In this document: in pieces, positions 13,401-25,149 of the stretch
How positions within the stretch are numbered: position 1 is the stretch's first letter
How the letters are laid out: the number at the start of each line of letters is the position of its first letter
Assembly: GCF_000001735.4 (NCBI RefSeq)
Contig: NC_003070.9
Location: forward strand, 10,782,001-10,846,000
Source: Arabidopsis thaliana
Taxonomy: Eukaryota; Streptophyta; Magnoliopsida; Brassicales; Brassicaceae
Reading direction: 5' to 3'
DNA length: 64,000 nucleotides
Program-made: the position numbers and the translations under genes
The notes under the pieces: generated by a model
Databases searched by the model: none
What the model was told of the DNA's origin: nothing
Seen by the model: only the letters and a program-made list of their open reading frames with translations

Positions 13401-14063
13401 TTATGGTTGGTGTGTATCATTCATCCGTAAATGGTAAAACCTCGATCGATTTACATAACTCATGTAGACAGCGGATTAAAATAGCTGTCCTTAGACTTAA
13501 AAAATTCTGTTATTGGTTATATAAAAATATTCCACCATTTTCTTTAAATTATGCTGAAAAATGATAAAAAGAGATTGTACATAAATAAAACTTCCATATT
13601 TTTGGTCGGTATAAAACTTCCATAAGAGTTTTGTAGGTTTCTGTCCAAAAGAAAAGCTATTTATCAACTTCCATTACTAACTAGACTACCCAAAAGAAAA
13701 GTTTATAGGTTCCTCCAGCCTAGAAGTCAAAGAACAGCATCATCATGACTAGTTTTCTTGTGATAGATACTATTTCAATTTAATAGATAAATACTAGTAA
13801 TGATTATTGATCATTTAATGTCAAAGATTCATTCAAATCTAATCTTTTGGATGATTATTATTTATGCATACAACCTAAACTCCGCATACATTTTTCATGT
13901 TACATATGAGCTACCAAGTCCATTAAACGTTTTTTGCCAAAAACTATGATGATTAATTTAGTTTATTCGACATGCTTTTGAGGCCAATCTTTGTGTTTAT
14001 ATTTGTACATTAACACATGATAAAAACTTATAAGATTACTAATAATAATTCATCTTATATCTA

Positions 14064-14110
<47 letters not shown>

Positions 14111-14327
14111 AATTTCGTAAAAGGAAGATGAAGAAAAACGAAACAAGTCCAAAACATAAATAAAAATAAATATCTTGCCATACATAATGTCATAATTGAT
14201 TAAAGAGATTATCATCAGAATTTTTCCATATTACATATAGAGTTATGGACTCTCTAATTCAACAAACCTTAGCCAAAAACAACATCCCCTAACTTTTAAT
14301 ATCTAACATAACCAACCTTTTCCTTCA
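10424..14327. other. 3.9-kb non-coding spacer downstream of PHV
   Basis: AT-rich. All ORFs are short, lack codon character and have no recognisable domain. Visible details: a short tandem duplication of AAGAGTCTTCTTATAT near 10797-10840, a CATGCATGCATG run near 12211-12222, several A/T tracts, and a TA microsatellite close to PHV. I see no gene or intact transposon. Confidence 0.6.
14066..14108. repeat. (TA)n microsatellite
   Basis: About 21 uninterrupted TA units in the 3' flank of PHV; probably length-polymorphic between accessions. Confidence 0.95.
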
Positions 14328-17300
14328 TCAAACAAACGACCAACTAACGAGGGTAAAAGCCAAGCAGTGGTTTGATTCGTTGTCATCAACAACTTTCCAC
14401 ACCGTCGCTTGCTCATACGAAACCGGTCTGCCCATGCTCGACACACATATTCCTGCCGGAAGATTCGCATATCCCTGAAGAAGATTCAATCCAAACTTAG
14501 TATTTTCCAGGGAAAGACTTAAAAGACTAGCTAGAAAATGTTTAACCTGCTGCATGATCTTGGCGAACTCGGAGCAAAGAGCTCTACGACCAGAGTCATC
14601 AAGTGTTTTGTCGAGCATTATATCCTGAAGTGCCACAAGTGTAGTTTCAAGCATGTCTAAACCAGCTTGGTTTGCAAATGTGAATACCGGTGAGGCCTGA
14701 GAACCAAAAAATAATCAGACAATTCCCAAACCGAACCATAAACTAGATTGAGCACCTCTTAAAAAAACAGAATTCTTACATTAGTTTTCAGGGAGCAGCA
14801 CAATATGGCATCACTATGGTCCCAGAGTTGCTTAAGCAATGTGTCTCCTCCACAGGACTGAGAATCAGCTCCAAACAGATCTGCACCTGTATGAATACTA
14901 AAACATCGGAGAAAAACATTTTATTGAGTTATTAAATGAGATAAGCACATTCTATATTGTTACAAGTCTTTAGATTAAGGTTCTAAGAAGAGTACCTGTA
15001 ACTACGGGTGATCCAACGGACAAGAGTGAGAGCTTCAGGGGAAGTGGGAAGTTGCATTGAGCCAGGACGAGGCGTAATGGCTAGAGCCACTCTCTGAATC
15101 GAACCAACAACGTTCCTCACATACTGTCTCGCCATTGTAGCAACATTGTCTCTGGAATGGTTATCAAACGTGAACTGGAAGGCTATTGTTAAGACCAATC
15201 TAGAGTTTGTTTCCGAATCGGTTTTGGTGGAACCATCTAGGGACGATGCTAGATCCCGTGTTCGACTTGCAGATTGATGATCATTCTGTAACGTTACATA
15301 CAGGAATAAAAGAAAAAGGACTGTGTCAATTTCAAGATATCAAATTTCTTATCATAAACAGTTTTCTTTTTACCGGATTTGTTTTTTGGTCGAGTGGTAT
15401 GACACGGAAACCAGAAGGAAGCAAAGGTGCATCATCAGCAAATGATTCATCGATTGGGGCAAAGACAAGCTGAGCACAACCTCCAACCACATTTTCATCA
15501 ACGCCGCTACAAAGCTGGACAAAAGCAAAAAAGAAACCAAGAATTCAATTTCAATAACTCATCTTTAAGAATCCCTGAGTGTCTTTAGTATAAAGCAAAC
15601 CTGCAGTAAATACATATCCCGGGATAAGCCCATGTCTTCAGGTGAGTAAGCATGACCTCCAAGTCTAACCACTTCGAGAAACTGAGAAACAAGTAAGCAA
15701 AATAGGATTATAGGCATGGCAAAAGAATAGACAACAAGGAAAATGTTCTTGAGATTCTTTGTACCTCTTCATGTTCGAGTGTCTGTGCGAGAGGAAGAAT
15801 GACTTGGTTACTCGGGAACCCACCGGTTCTGACGCATGGAACAGCATATGGAGTTGCTCTGAGAGATGCAGCAGAATAGGCATCGACACCATAGTCTGCC
15901 CATTCAGCTCGGTGTTCTCTCAGGAACCGAATCAATACAAGGGGTGGAACATTCTTCAAGAGCAGATAAAAAAGAGAATGATGTCAGAAATTGAAGAAAC
16001 CGGTTCTTTTGTCTATTCACAAGTGTCAAAACATGATATAGGCACCTGCAACAGCATAGAAGCTTTGGCACAGAGGACACCACTTCCAAAACTTGGAAGA
16101 AATGAGCTACCGTATTGGGAGCCAGCAAATTTAGCAGAGGAAGAGTTAATCATGATCGTAATATCCTCTCCTCCATCACTACTCATTGGAGACCATCCAT
16201 CATCGACAAAACCATTTACAGCATCATTGAAACCCCTGAATTTCAAGAAAAGCAATTAGAACAATGCTTTAGAAAATAAAACTAAGCTTATCAAGGAAAT
16301 GTATTACCGGCAGAGTCTCTGGCTGAAAGTCCTTAAAACTGCAGGCTGGCGTCCACCACTATACTGGACTTCTCCACTAGTCTCTTGAGCAATTTGGCGC
16401 ACATGTCTCAGAGCCTGAAATGTGGAAGTAAAACTCATAAAGAGAGCCTAATCAGGTCACGGGTGGATAAGGTTTATATGGAACTTACAGCGACAGTCAT
16501 TTTTTGAGCAAGGATTTTGGAAGACTCATAAAGAGGCCTGAGGACTTCAGGAACACTTGAGACCTACCAAACCAAAAAAACGTATCAATCAACATAAATA
16601 GAAGGCTTTTACGAAACCTAATGTGCTATTACAAATCCAATATGCTTACATCCAAGTCCACATGATCAACGATGTGAATAATGGAACCACCACCATCACA
16701 AGGACGGATAAGAAACCCGCTTGACAGCATTTTGGCTCTCACGAAGCTTGAAGAAAGTGGACCATTGGGGCCACCAGTTGCAGAAGTGAGTGATCTCTCA
16801 CAGACCTGAAGGCAAAAAAGCAAATATAAGGCAAATCTAATAAATAGAATCATAGATGAACAAAACCAGGTCCTAATACCCACCACATAGCTTCCATCTT
16901 CTAGACTTGTACTATATCTCAGCGTCCAAAAGTCACGAGCTGCTGCTAATGTTGTAGGAGCATAAATCTGATAACCAACCATGAATAATGATCATTACAT
17001 TTTAAAGGAACAAAAACAACACTCATGGATTTATGAAACAGACCTGAGTGTTGACAAGCTCGATAGTACCACCATTTCCAGTGGGTATAACATTCAGAGT
17101 CTCGACACATCGACAGTCACGGAACCAAGATGGACGATCTTTGAGGATTTCAGCGACCTACACAGTATTTGAAGTTTAGATTGCCTTCGTAGAATTTCCG
17201 CTTCTTACAACACAAGATTAAAATAAAAAGAAAACACCATTACCTTCATGGGTTCTAAACTCACGAGGCCACAGGCACGTGCTGCTATTCCACTGCAGTT

Positions 17301-18744
17301 GCGTGAAACAGCTACGATACCAATAGAATCCGGACCAGGCTACATACATAACCATGAAAATACATATTAAAACATTTTCTAAAAACCACTTCATTTCCAC
17401 ATATGAAAACGTTAAAATACTTCAACTTATCTACCTTCATCCCAATCATCTGGACCCAGTCGACAGCAGTTCCTGTAGCCTTGCAAAGGAACTCCGCCAA
17501 GGTCTCCTCCGCAATCGAGAGAAGACTACCAAAAAAACACTCCATTTAGTCTCTTCTCATAATGTCACAATGAGAAATTCACAAACAAAAAAAGAGCCTT
17601 CCTTACTTAGCTGGGTTGTTAACATCACGCTGAGGATGCTGATGTGTTGGGTTTTGCTGCTGACGTTGCTGACCACTCACGACCACAGACTCACAGCTGT
17701 TGTCTGTGGTCGTCCCAGAAGCCTAAGACACAACACAGAGATTTCACCAGTCACTCTCTAACAACAGAGAACTCTTAAAGAACAAATACATATACAAGCA
17801 TCAAAGATAACAACTCAACAATGCATTTAGCAAAAGGGATTCAAGGACTTACAGTGTGGATTCGATGTTTCATGAATCCATTCTCATAAACCAAGTTGGA
17901 GACTTGCTTCTGCAAACGATCATTCTCTTCCATCAAAAGCTTGTTCATAGCACTCAGCTTCCTGTTCACTGTCTGAAGACGAGCTGACTCTTTCCTCTGC
18001 TTCTCTCGACATCTAAAAAGTCAACAAAACAACCAAAAGAAACCAGAAAAGTTAAAGACAAACCTATAGCAGTATGATAAATGTGTTGAAATAATAGAAA
18101 AATGAACAGAAGAAACACACACTTTTTTGCTTTAGAATGATACCAGAATGACATAAAGAACAAAAGATAATGTAATTTCCAACATATTCTCTGCAGAAGG
18201 AAAAAAAGAGAGAGGCGTTTTAAAGCTCATCAAAGACAGTTTGATTAGCTGTCACTTTTCCTTGTGATTTTAACTTTCAACTGTGTCAACAAAAGCCTAA
18301 TAAGCAAAAAGAGAAAAACAAATTTATAGACATAGATCTGAAAGTTTCAAAAGCTTAACAATCACCAATTAGACCAAAAACAAGAAGATTACCAAAAACA
18401 TTGTCAGACAAGAACATTTTTGTCTCCAAATACAAACAAAAGAAATTCAATTTTATAATTACAGAAACAATCAAAGAACACAAAAAACATTCCATTAAAG
18501 ACAATTAATAAAGAAATAATAACCTGCGATTCTGGAACCAAACTTTGATCTGTCGAGGCTCGATGTTACAGAGAATGGGACATTCACGAATAAGCTGTTG
18601 TCTTCTCAGAGAGCTAGGTTTAGGACACTCAGCATAAACTCTCTCAAGAGCTTCAACTTGTTCCGGCGTGTATCTAACGTACTTGCCGGAATCAAATCCT
18701 TTATCAGGAGAGTCTCTATCGTCCATGGAGTGATGAGCCATCAT
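14328..18744 (-). CDS. PHV: PHAVOLUTA (ATHB-9), class III HD-ZIP transcription factor
   Basis: Eighteen exons in transcription order: 18744-18524, 18012-17853, 17722-17607, 17525-17435, 17339-17244, 17157-17044, 16967-16884, 16805-16650, 16563-16489, 16414-16308, 16235-16046, 15953-15765, 15681-15601, 15514-15374, 15285-14996, 14897-14780, 14696-14547, 14474-14328. They total 2526 nt, 841 residues, the known PHV length. Homeodomain at about residues 21-84 (IKVWFQNRR), leucine zipper to about 130, START domain at about 160-375, MEKHLA domain at the C-terminus. PHV acts in the nucleus to set adaxial leaf identity and meristem function. The START-coding region carries the miR165/166 site. The start is MMAHHSMDDRDSPDKG; the reading frame is open a little upstream but has no earlier ATG. 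Confidence 0.98.
17330..17445 (-). promoter_or_regulatory. miR165/166 target site, split by an intron
   Basis: The spliced mRNA reads TTGGGATGAAG (17445-17435, end of exon 4) joined to CCTGGTCCGG (17339-17330, start of exon 5). Together these make the 21-nt complement of miR165/166. Intron 17340-17434 separates the halves, so genomic DNA and unspliced RNA have no contiguous site. The site encodes IGMK|PGPD at residues 193-200 of the START domain. Published dominant phv/phb alleles change this sequence. Confidence 0.95.
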
Positions 18745-19060
18745 ATCTTCCAAACAGGTCAGTAGAAATCAGAGAGAGAGAGAGGGTTTACAAAAAGAAG
18801 AATAAAGATCGATACTTTGAGAGAAGTAAAAGAGACTCAGATGAAGAAATATTAGATGGGTAGGCTCTCTGAGAAGAGAGAGCCTCCTGTGAGAGTGTTC
18901 ATGAGATGGTAATGGTTGGAGAAAAGAGTTTTTTGGGTTTTTTTCATTTGCTCTCTCTCTCAAAGGAGATTGAAAGATGGAAAGAGGTAAAAGGAGCAAA
19001 AGCGAGGCAGCTAAGTAGAGAGAAGAGAGAGAAGAGAGAGAAGAGAGAGGAAAATACTGA
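18745..19060 (-). repeat. PHV 5' leader/promoter with CT-rich microsatellites
   Basis: On the coding strand this is a CT-rich stretch: (GA)n near 18772-18786 and GAGAGAA-type repeats at about 19017-19050 on the plus strand. The apparent 125-residue minus-strand ORF here is low-complexity Leu/Ser sequence from the CT repeats, not a protein. GA/CT repeats are common in plant leaders and can bind BPC (GAGA) factors. Confidence 0.6.
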
Positions 19061-20416
19061 AAAAGTAAAAGTAAAGATCTTTCTGAGAGAGAAAGGACAA
19101 GGAACAACCCAACAAGATGCACTAAACTGGTAAATATTGTTTTCAAAAAAAATTAAAGGTGAAATTTTTGGGAGAGTAGGTTGAATTCAATGTTTTTGGT
19201 TAAAAGCTTTTTACTGTTAAGGCAAAGTAAAAATATTTAAACTTTTTCTTATACAAAGCTAAGCTTGAATTTTAATTCAAAGCTTAAATTCTAAAAGTTA
19301 AAATGATTAACTAGGATAAAAGTTTATGTCTTTGATAACTCATTATCAAAGCGGTAGAGTTTGTACAACTTTGACAGTTATCATTTATAAAATCTTTATC
19401 AAAAACGTTATAAAAAGTTTTATTCTCAATTTTATTATACAACTTTCTCGTACAACTCTTTTTTATAGTTTGCAACTATTCCGAAAAATTTTACAATTCA
19501 TCTAAATTACCAGTTGGACCCATATATATTCTTTGGTTGCCACCATATAAATATTATTAGTTAAATAGATAATTATAATATTGATTGAATTAGATTAACA
19601 ATTCATTTTAAAAGTTTCGTAATATTTGATGCATAGTTATAAGTAAATAATTACTTGTTTTATTATTTTTTCTTACAACTCTTTTAAATAGGTTTAATAT
19701 GAGATGGAATCTTGATTACACTTCTCTAATTCATATCATTACCACCTAATTTTCTTTGTGTAAACATGTTTCTGTATTCAATATTCTTGGATTAGATTAA
19801 AAGGACAAGTAGATGTTGACAATTAAAAAGGATTGAAAGTGATTAGTTTTGAAAAACTTAAATGCATTCAGATTTCAGACTAAGGCTAAACACAAACAGA
19901 TGAGAAAACCAACACGCAAAGTTGTTGTCTCTGCAAATTTTAAGACATATCAATTATTATCAGAATCCCTAGTCCTAATGGCAATCGATAAGAATAAATA
20001 TGTTTATCTATTGGTAACAAAAATAAATCATGCTACAACTATTTATATTCGTAAAACGTAAGTGTTGTTGTCAGAAGAAACGGAATTTTGACAAAATGGG
20101 GTAATTTGCTAACTTAGGGAAAGAAAGCACTTCTCTTTAAGCTCTGTGACAGTGGCCTACCCAAACATAGCATCAAATTTTCCCTACCCTCTTTGCTCTC
20201 TAGTCCTAAGACGTTGTATGTATGTATGTATGTGCATGTACATATTTTCATGATGATGGTGTTGTTGTATGCCTATCTTTTGTATCCATGTGGAAGAGAC
20301 GATGCATGACAAGTATGTACAATGTCACTATGCGCGTGAGATGCGTGAAATCTGTTGTTTTTTTTGGTTAACCTTAATTGGTTTTATTTCCTTTAACTTG
20401 TTTTGAAAGTTTTGAA
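19061..20416. other. PHV upstream region, no gene seen
   Basis: Strongly AT-rich, without a supported ORF. A (GTAT)n microsatellite lies near 20215-20232. It ends at the target duplication of the transposon described next. Confidence 0.55.
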
Positions 20417-20425
20417 TATAAATTA

Positions 20426-20568
20426 GGGAATTTAATGAAAAAAACCCTTAACTTTGGCCAGATCCATTTTAAACCCTAAACTATGTTTTTAGTAAAACAA
20501 ACCCTGAACTAAAACCTGTTAATAAACTTAACTCCACAGTAATTAATTATTAATGGGATATTAATTTC
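20426..20568 (+). repeat. MULE left terminal inverted repeat
   Basis: Pairs with 21198-21341. The two arms share long identical runs (for example TTAGTAAAACAAACCCTGAA) with scattered mismatches and 1-base indels, indicating a fairly old insertion. Confidence 0.93.
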
Positions 20569-20861
20569 TAAAAAAAAAAACAACGAGACATTTGTATTTA
20601 GCGCAAAAACCACATGATGTTCTTTAAAACTATTTTGAATTTATTACAAAAAAACGTTCTAAATGATTTTGAATTGCTTAATTAGTTTGGATTTTAGAAG
20701 CTGAAAGAAAGACACAACAACTTAAAATAATCCAAAGAGTCATACTTAAATAAATCCAACCAACATAACTATCGAAGCTGTTGCAACACAACAATATTTG
20801 TCACAAAAAAAACAATCGTTTCAGAGGGACAAGATATTCTAAAGTAAAGACTTGTCAAGCA

Positions 20862-21197
20862 TTAACTTTGAAGAGAAGATTGTATTGGCTGAGTGATAGG
20901 GTTCTCTTCATCCATTGTTTTCTGTTTTTTCCTTGGTCGTCTTTGAGGTTTCTTGGGTGGTTTTGGCACTGCTTTACGCTTGCATGAACGTTTGTTGTGT
21001 CCGACTTGTTGATAGTTGCTACAAGTCTAAATATGCAAAGATTAAATTAAATAATTTGAAAAGGAAGATCTTGTGAAACATAATTCATTGTTTTCTATTT
21101 TACCATTTGAACTTTTTCACGTGTATAAAGAACTTTTTGAGGTGGACGATCTTCAGTTGGATCACGGATTCTGTCATTGTTCTTTGGTCGATTTTTG
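20862..21197 (-). pseudogene. MULE transposase C-terminal remnant with zinc knuckle
   Basis: Minus strand. An open stretch starts right at the inner edge of the right TIR (about 21197) and runs to 21104, encoding a basic segment with RIRDPTEDRPPQKVLYTREK. It is followed by a plausible intron (donor ATG|GTAAAA at 21103, acceptor TTTAG at 21027). A 55-codon last exon, 21026-20862, ends in TAA. That exon begins TCSNYQQVGHNKRSCKRK: a CCHC zinc knuckle of spacing C-x2-C-x4-H-x4-C whose second Cys is Tyr. A Pro/Lys/Arg tail (PKPPKKPQRRPRKK) follows. This matches the tail of plant MURA-type transposases. The catalytic domain is missing. Confidence 0.75.
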
Positions 21198-21341
21198 GAA
21201 ATTAATATCCCATTAATATTTAATTACTGTGGGGTTAAGTTTATTAACAGGTTTTAGTTCAGGGTTTGTTTTACTAAAAATATAGTTCAGGGTTTAAAAA
21301 TGGATCTGGCCAAAGTTGAGGGTTTTTTTTATTAAATTCCC
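21198..21341 (-). repeat. MULE right terminal inverted repeat
   Basis: Reverse complement of the left arm. Its inner edge abuts the truncated transposase remnant, which suggests that internal deletion or recombination created this copy. Confidence 0.93.
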
Positions 21342-21350
21342 TATAAATTA

Positions 21351-22322
21351 TGAGAAAACAAAGACAGGTCTGCCTTTGCTGGGGGTACAACCTGTATTTT
21401 TGGTTGGTTACGATTTTTCAATTGGTTTGTATCCATTTGTCCAAACATTGTTTCTTTTCTATTCTTTTTTGGTTTTCTTATAACTTTCTATGATTTTTGG
21501 ACAGAAATAAATATATAAATTAATATATTTATTTCTTATGTGAAGTATATATATACGCAAAATACAAGATTGATCATCACCTACTATGAAGGATTTCGAT
21601 CTAACGGCACTTTTTACCTAGATAGCTAATTTGATATTTGAAGTAGAGAACAATGGAGAGATTCTCATCGAAATACCATACAAGTAGAAGCTCTTAATTA
21701 TGAGGATCATGTTGCACATTCAAGTAATATTTCTCTGCACAATTGTCTGTAAATAGGAGAGCTATTTCGTAGAAAACCGAGTAAACTAAATCCAAAAAAA
21801 TTCTGCCCTCCAAATAGATTTCCAACGATAAATACAAAATGGAGGCAGAAGCAACACATGTGGATGTACTTCGCTCCTCAAACGTCTCTGGTTTCGTCAG
21901 AAGGTTTGGTCTGATACCTCAACTCGATCCTACAAATAATAAGAAAACAAGCTAATTGGATTATTGATTTACAAGTGGCACAATAGATTTTTTTTTTTTG
22001 GGTCTAAAATGAGAGATAAAATTAATTTACAAATGGGTGAAATTCCAAGAAATTACAAAATTTTGATTACGAAGAATTTATTAATTTATATAGGTTATTA
22101 AGTTATTGACTATTATTTTTTAGAGGTTGTATTGTACTTGCATAACATTATCATAGATGAAATTATGTGGATAGAATCCTTGTAGATATGAAATGATCCT
22201 TGGTGCAAAGGTTTGAATATCGAAGTCAAGTATGGCTTCAATATCTCATTTGATGTATTCAACATCAACCAAGACACGATAACCATACTAACGTTGATAG
22301 GGCTCTATATTCCTCTTGAAAG
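21351..22322. other. Spacer, no supported gene
   Basis: AT-rich DNA between the MULE and a degenerate coding fragment. No ORF of note and no repeat that I could delimit. Confidence 0.5.
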
Positions 22323-22463
22323 TCAGAAAGGATTCTTGTTCTGGAGTGAGACTGTGAGAGATATAGTACCTAATCTTCTATGAGGAGGAAATACATATCG
22401 ACCATCCACCCGTTCTTGCACATAGACCACAACCTTGGTGTCATTGTTTGTGGATTCTTCCAT
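22323..22463 (-). pseudogene. Possible degenerate coding fragment of unknown family
   Basis: Minus strand. An ATG at 22463 opens 46 codons with a protein-like composition (VVVYVQERVDGRYVFPPHRR, then LGTISLTVSLQ) before a TGA at 22323-22325. A one-base shift continues as DFQEEYRALSTLVWLSCLG, and more fragments follow to about 22170. This suggests a frameshifted gene fragment. I do not recognise the family. It could also be chance. Confidence 0.3.
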
Positions 22464-22735
22464 TCTTCGTTTTATTACCAAAATTTCTTATAACAAAACA
22501 ATATCAGTAGCATTGTATTTAACTAAACATCATGGACATTATTTATTTCCCTTTTTCCTCGGTGGGTTTTATTTAATAATCACAAGTCTAAAACCCACTT
22601 CACGTTTACCTAATTGCTTCCCAAGAACCTATCTATACCTTTATACAAAGATTTGTATATATCATACACTAAAAGACATAGATGATCTGAGACCAAACAG
22701 AGCCAAAATACAACAAAGCTACTTGTAGGACCTTC

Positions 22736-23896
22736 TCAAGATGTACCACTAGAAGCAGCCATGGCGGATTTACCAGCGCTAAGGTTGGATTTTTCTTCAT
22801 GACTACTGTCTTCGTGATGCTCATCCTCCTTCTTGGCATTTAGAAACCGCCCGCCACATCCTCTTGGTCGTCTTATCGCATGCAAATGCCGAGATTCATG
22901 CAAATACGGCTACAAATACACTCTCAAGATTTACACAAATGAAGTAAGATATCATAACCAATAAACGATTTAAGAAAAGTTTTCTTACCTTACGTGACTT
23001 GATGACTTTATTCTGAGACTCAAGTCTTGCTCTTGATTGTCTGCGCCTTAGTATACCGTGGTATTGCTTTGCGTTAACAAAAACAGGTTCCTCGACTGCA
23101 TCAGATGGTAAAGGAACGCCTTGTTGCTGCACTCCCATCAACTGTAGATGTACCTGAAATGATTTGTAACATAAATCCAACTTATCCAGATAAGAACAAT
23201 CGTCGTAGGGTGGACTAAGTAATACACCATACCCCGGTATACGGTTGTGGAGGCGGTGCAAATATGCTTCTGTAGTAAGGATCTGGATATGGATATTGTC
23301 CAGGTGCCTTTAATTATAAGAATACACATACATAAAACATGAACAAAATTTTGTTACTTGTATATCGTCTGAAAATGCAGAAAGGTGATATTGTATTAGT
23401 CATGGTGCCAAGAAGTAGTTAAACCTAGAAATTATCAACTAGAAGGTGCTACATATGAAGAGCAAAAAAATACAAATTAGCTAGCTTCAAAGGCAAGGCA
23501 ATCAAAGATTTGGACGAAACTCATTAGCAATAATCAAGAGAGGTGTGATCAAACATTTCCATTTTTACCATGGAATTTGTAGTCCCCGGGTCTGAGTAGA
23601 CTAAACTTGTAACAATTGATTCATAATTTCTTGCAGAAGGGATTGGTGGTTGGAAATGAGAATCTCTCTGTTCTTGCTTCTCATGACTTCCAATGTTATC
23701 TGGACAAGAACACACCAAACTTAACAAGAGAGCACCACCAAAAGAATCATTAACAGCAAACCAAATGAACTATAAAACAAGCTTAGGTAAAAATCTATCT
23801 TCTGAAAGCAGAATCAACTTGAAATAAAATATAAGCATAAAATGAATAAGGAAGAGAGAGAGCAAAACCAGAAAGCTCATGGATTGAAGAAGTCAT
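22736..23896 (-). CDS. NF-YA7: NF-YA7, CCAAT-binding nuclear factor Y subunit A
   Basis: Five coding exons in order: 23896-23869, 23699-23569, 23307-23233, 23153-22989, 22909-22736; 190 residues, the expected NF-YA7 length. The conserved core starts near residue 99 ([20 protein letters not shown]), the helix that binds the NF-YB/NF-YC dimer. It continues into the CCAAT-contacting helix ([20 protein letters not shown]) from residue 134. Intron 4 separates the two halves. The N-terminus is Gln/Pro-rich, as usual. The 5' leader holds an intron (23928-24239, donor GAGAG|GTAAAT, acceptor TTTCAG). NF-YA proteins act in the nucleus as the DNA-reading subunit of NF-Y. Confidence 0.96.
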
Positions 23897-25149
23897 GACT
23901 CATGAGCTTAATGTCCGAAGCAGAATTCTGAAAAGTTCCAAAGAACAGAGTCAGTACATGATCCTGGTAAACCTATTTTAAATAAACTCAAGAACCAGAA
24001 CTATCAAATCCCCACAAAATCATTAACCTCATATTTAAACTAAACAAGTCAAGCTACTTAGAATAATCACAGAACCAAATCAGAACATCCACAACTTTCA
24101 TAAATAACAACAAAAGATGATAAACCATAATTAAACCTATAATTCTCACAGTCCTACTAAATCCTAAAACAGCAAAGCAAAATTCTAACAAAAAACAAAT
24201 CAAAGGCTAAGAATTTCAAAACCAATATATAAAATTTACCTCTCTGCAATTTTCTCTGACGACGATTAGAGAGCCTCTTCTTGAAAATGAAGAACAGAGA
24301 GAGAGCGAGAGAGTGTCGTTTTCTTCCCTTCCTCAAGTTATTCCGCACTTTTAATATCCCCAAACTTCAGAGCGTCCTTCTCAACTAGCATAAAACGTCA
24401 TGACGTTTTCAGTCTTCAGCAAGTAAAGAAACGGCAGAGTTTGTAACAATTGATGCGGACGCAATATCGATCGTACAAGTGGAGAATTAGAGAAGCGTTT
24501 TAGATTGCACGTAGCAGATTACGGGCAGATCTAAAATTTGCTGACCGAAGCAGCTCGCTTACACTACTGATTAAGTCCACGGGGACCTAACCTCTACCCG
24601 TTGCCCGATTCTTATTGGTATTTTCTGTTGTGTGAGTCATCGATAGCGAAACCGGTTCGTATTTGTTTGAATTCTAGAGACATCAGACAAGAGAGTAATC
24701 TCGGTTCGGTATGAATCTATGACACTAATTCGAATTGTTCAGCTACATAACCGAACAAAAGCCGAAAATTCAAAATACTTATGTTTTGGTAAACCGATGA
24801 TTATTATGATTTATTGATTTATAAACTCTCTAAAATTTTCATTAAAATGACGTTAGGCGATTCGAATATTTTATGCAATATTCTATAACCTTTGGTTGGG
24901 TTTATGGCAGCACATGTAAGATAAGATTATTCTCAACTTTAATAGTATATACCTTTTCGTCGTTTTCTTGATGGCTCATGTCACTACATAAATGATATAT
25001 TGATTATTCTCTGAGAATATTCTCTTCTCAAAACCAACAAATTTCAGATATTATCATCATATCATGTTTGAAAAGTAGAAAAACACCAAATTCAAATTTA
25101 TTACGATTCTTAAATCAAAAATCAAAAACAGCAAATACAAATAAAGAGC
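23897..25149. other. NF-YA7 leader/promoter and RFNR2 3' flank
   Basis: Contains the NF-YA7 leader intron, a CT-rich first exon near 24240-24350, then AT-rich DNA with several CCGGTT/CGGTTCGG words near 24650-24770. No ORF with coding features. Confidence 0.55.

Larger units (their letters stand above)
20426..21341. mobile_element. MULE (Mutator-like) element remnant with long TIRs
   Basis: A 916-bp element bounded by near-perfect inverted repeats of about 143 bp, beginning GGGAATTTAAT on each side. It is flanked by an exact 9-bp direct repeat TATAAATTA (20417-20425 and 21342-21350). Long TIRs plus a 9-bp duplication are the marks of the Mutator superfamily. The interior keeps only the C-terminal end of a transposase gene on the minus strand, so this is an internally deleted, non-autonomous copy. 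It sits 1.7 kb upstream of the PHV start codon and 1.4 kb past the NF-YA7 stop. Confidence 0.9.

Noticed and set aside
15759..16259. 166-residue plus-strand ORF inside PHV
   Set aside because: Lies opposite PHV exons 11-12, which form one consistent 841-residue protein.
19021..19050. Regular GA-rich repeats as a possible CRISPR-like array
   Set aside because: Simple microsatellite without spacers, in a plant nuclear genome.
18769..19146. 125-residue Leu/Ser-rich minus-strand ORF before PHV
   Set aside because: Low-complexity translation of CT microsatellites in the PHV leader; no conserved feature.
22435..22728. 97-residue plus-strand ORF downstream of NF-YA7
   Set aside because: Random-looking AT-rich translation in the 3' flank of NF-YA7; overlaps better minus-strand signals.
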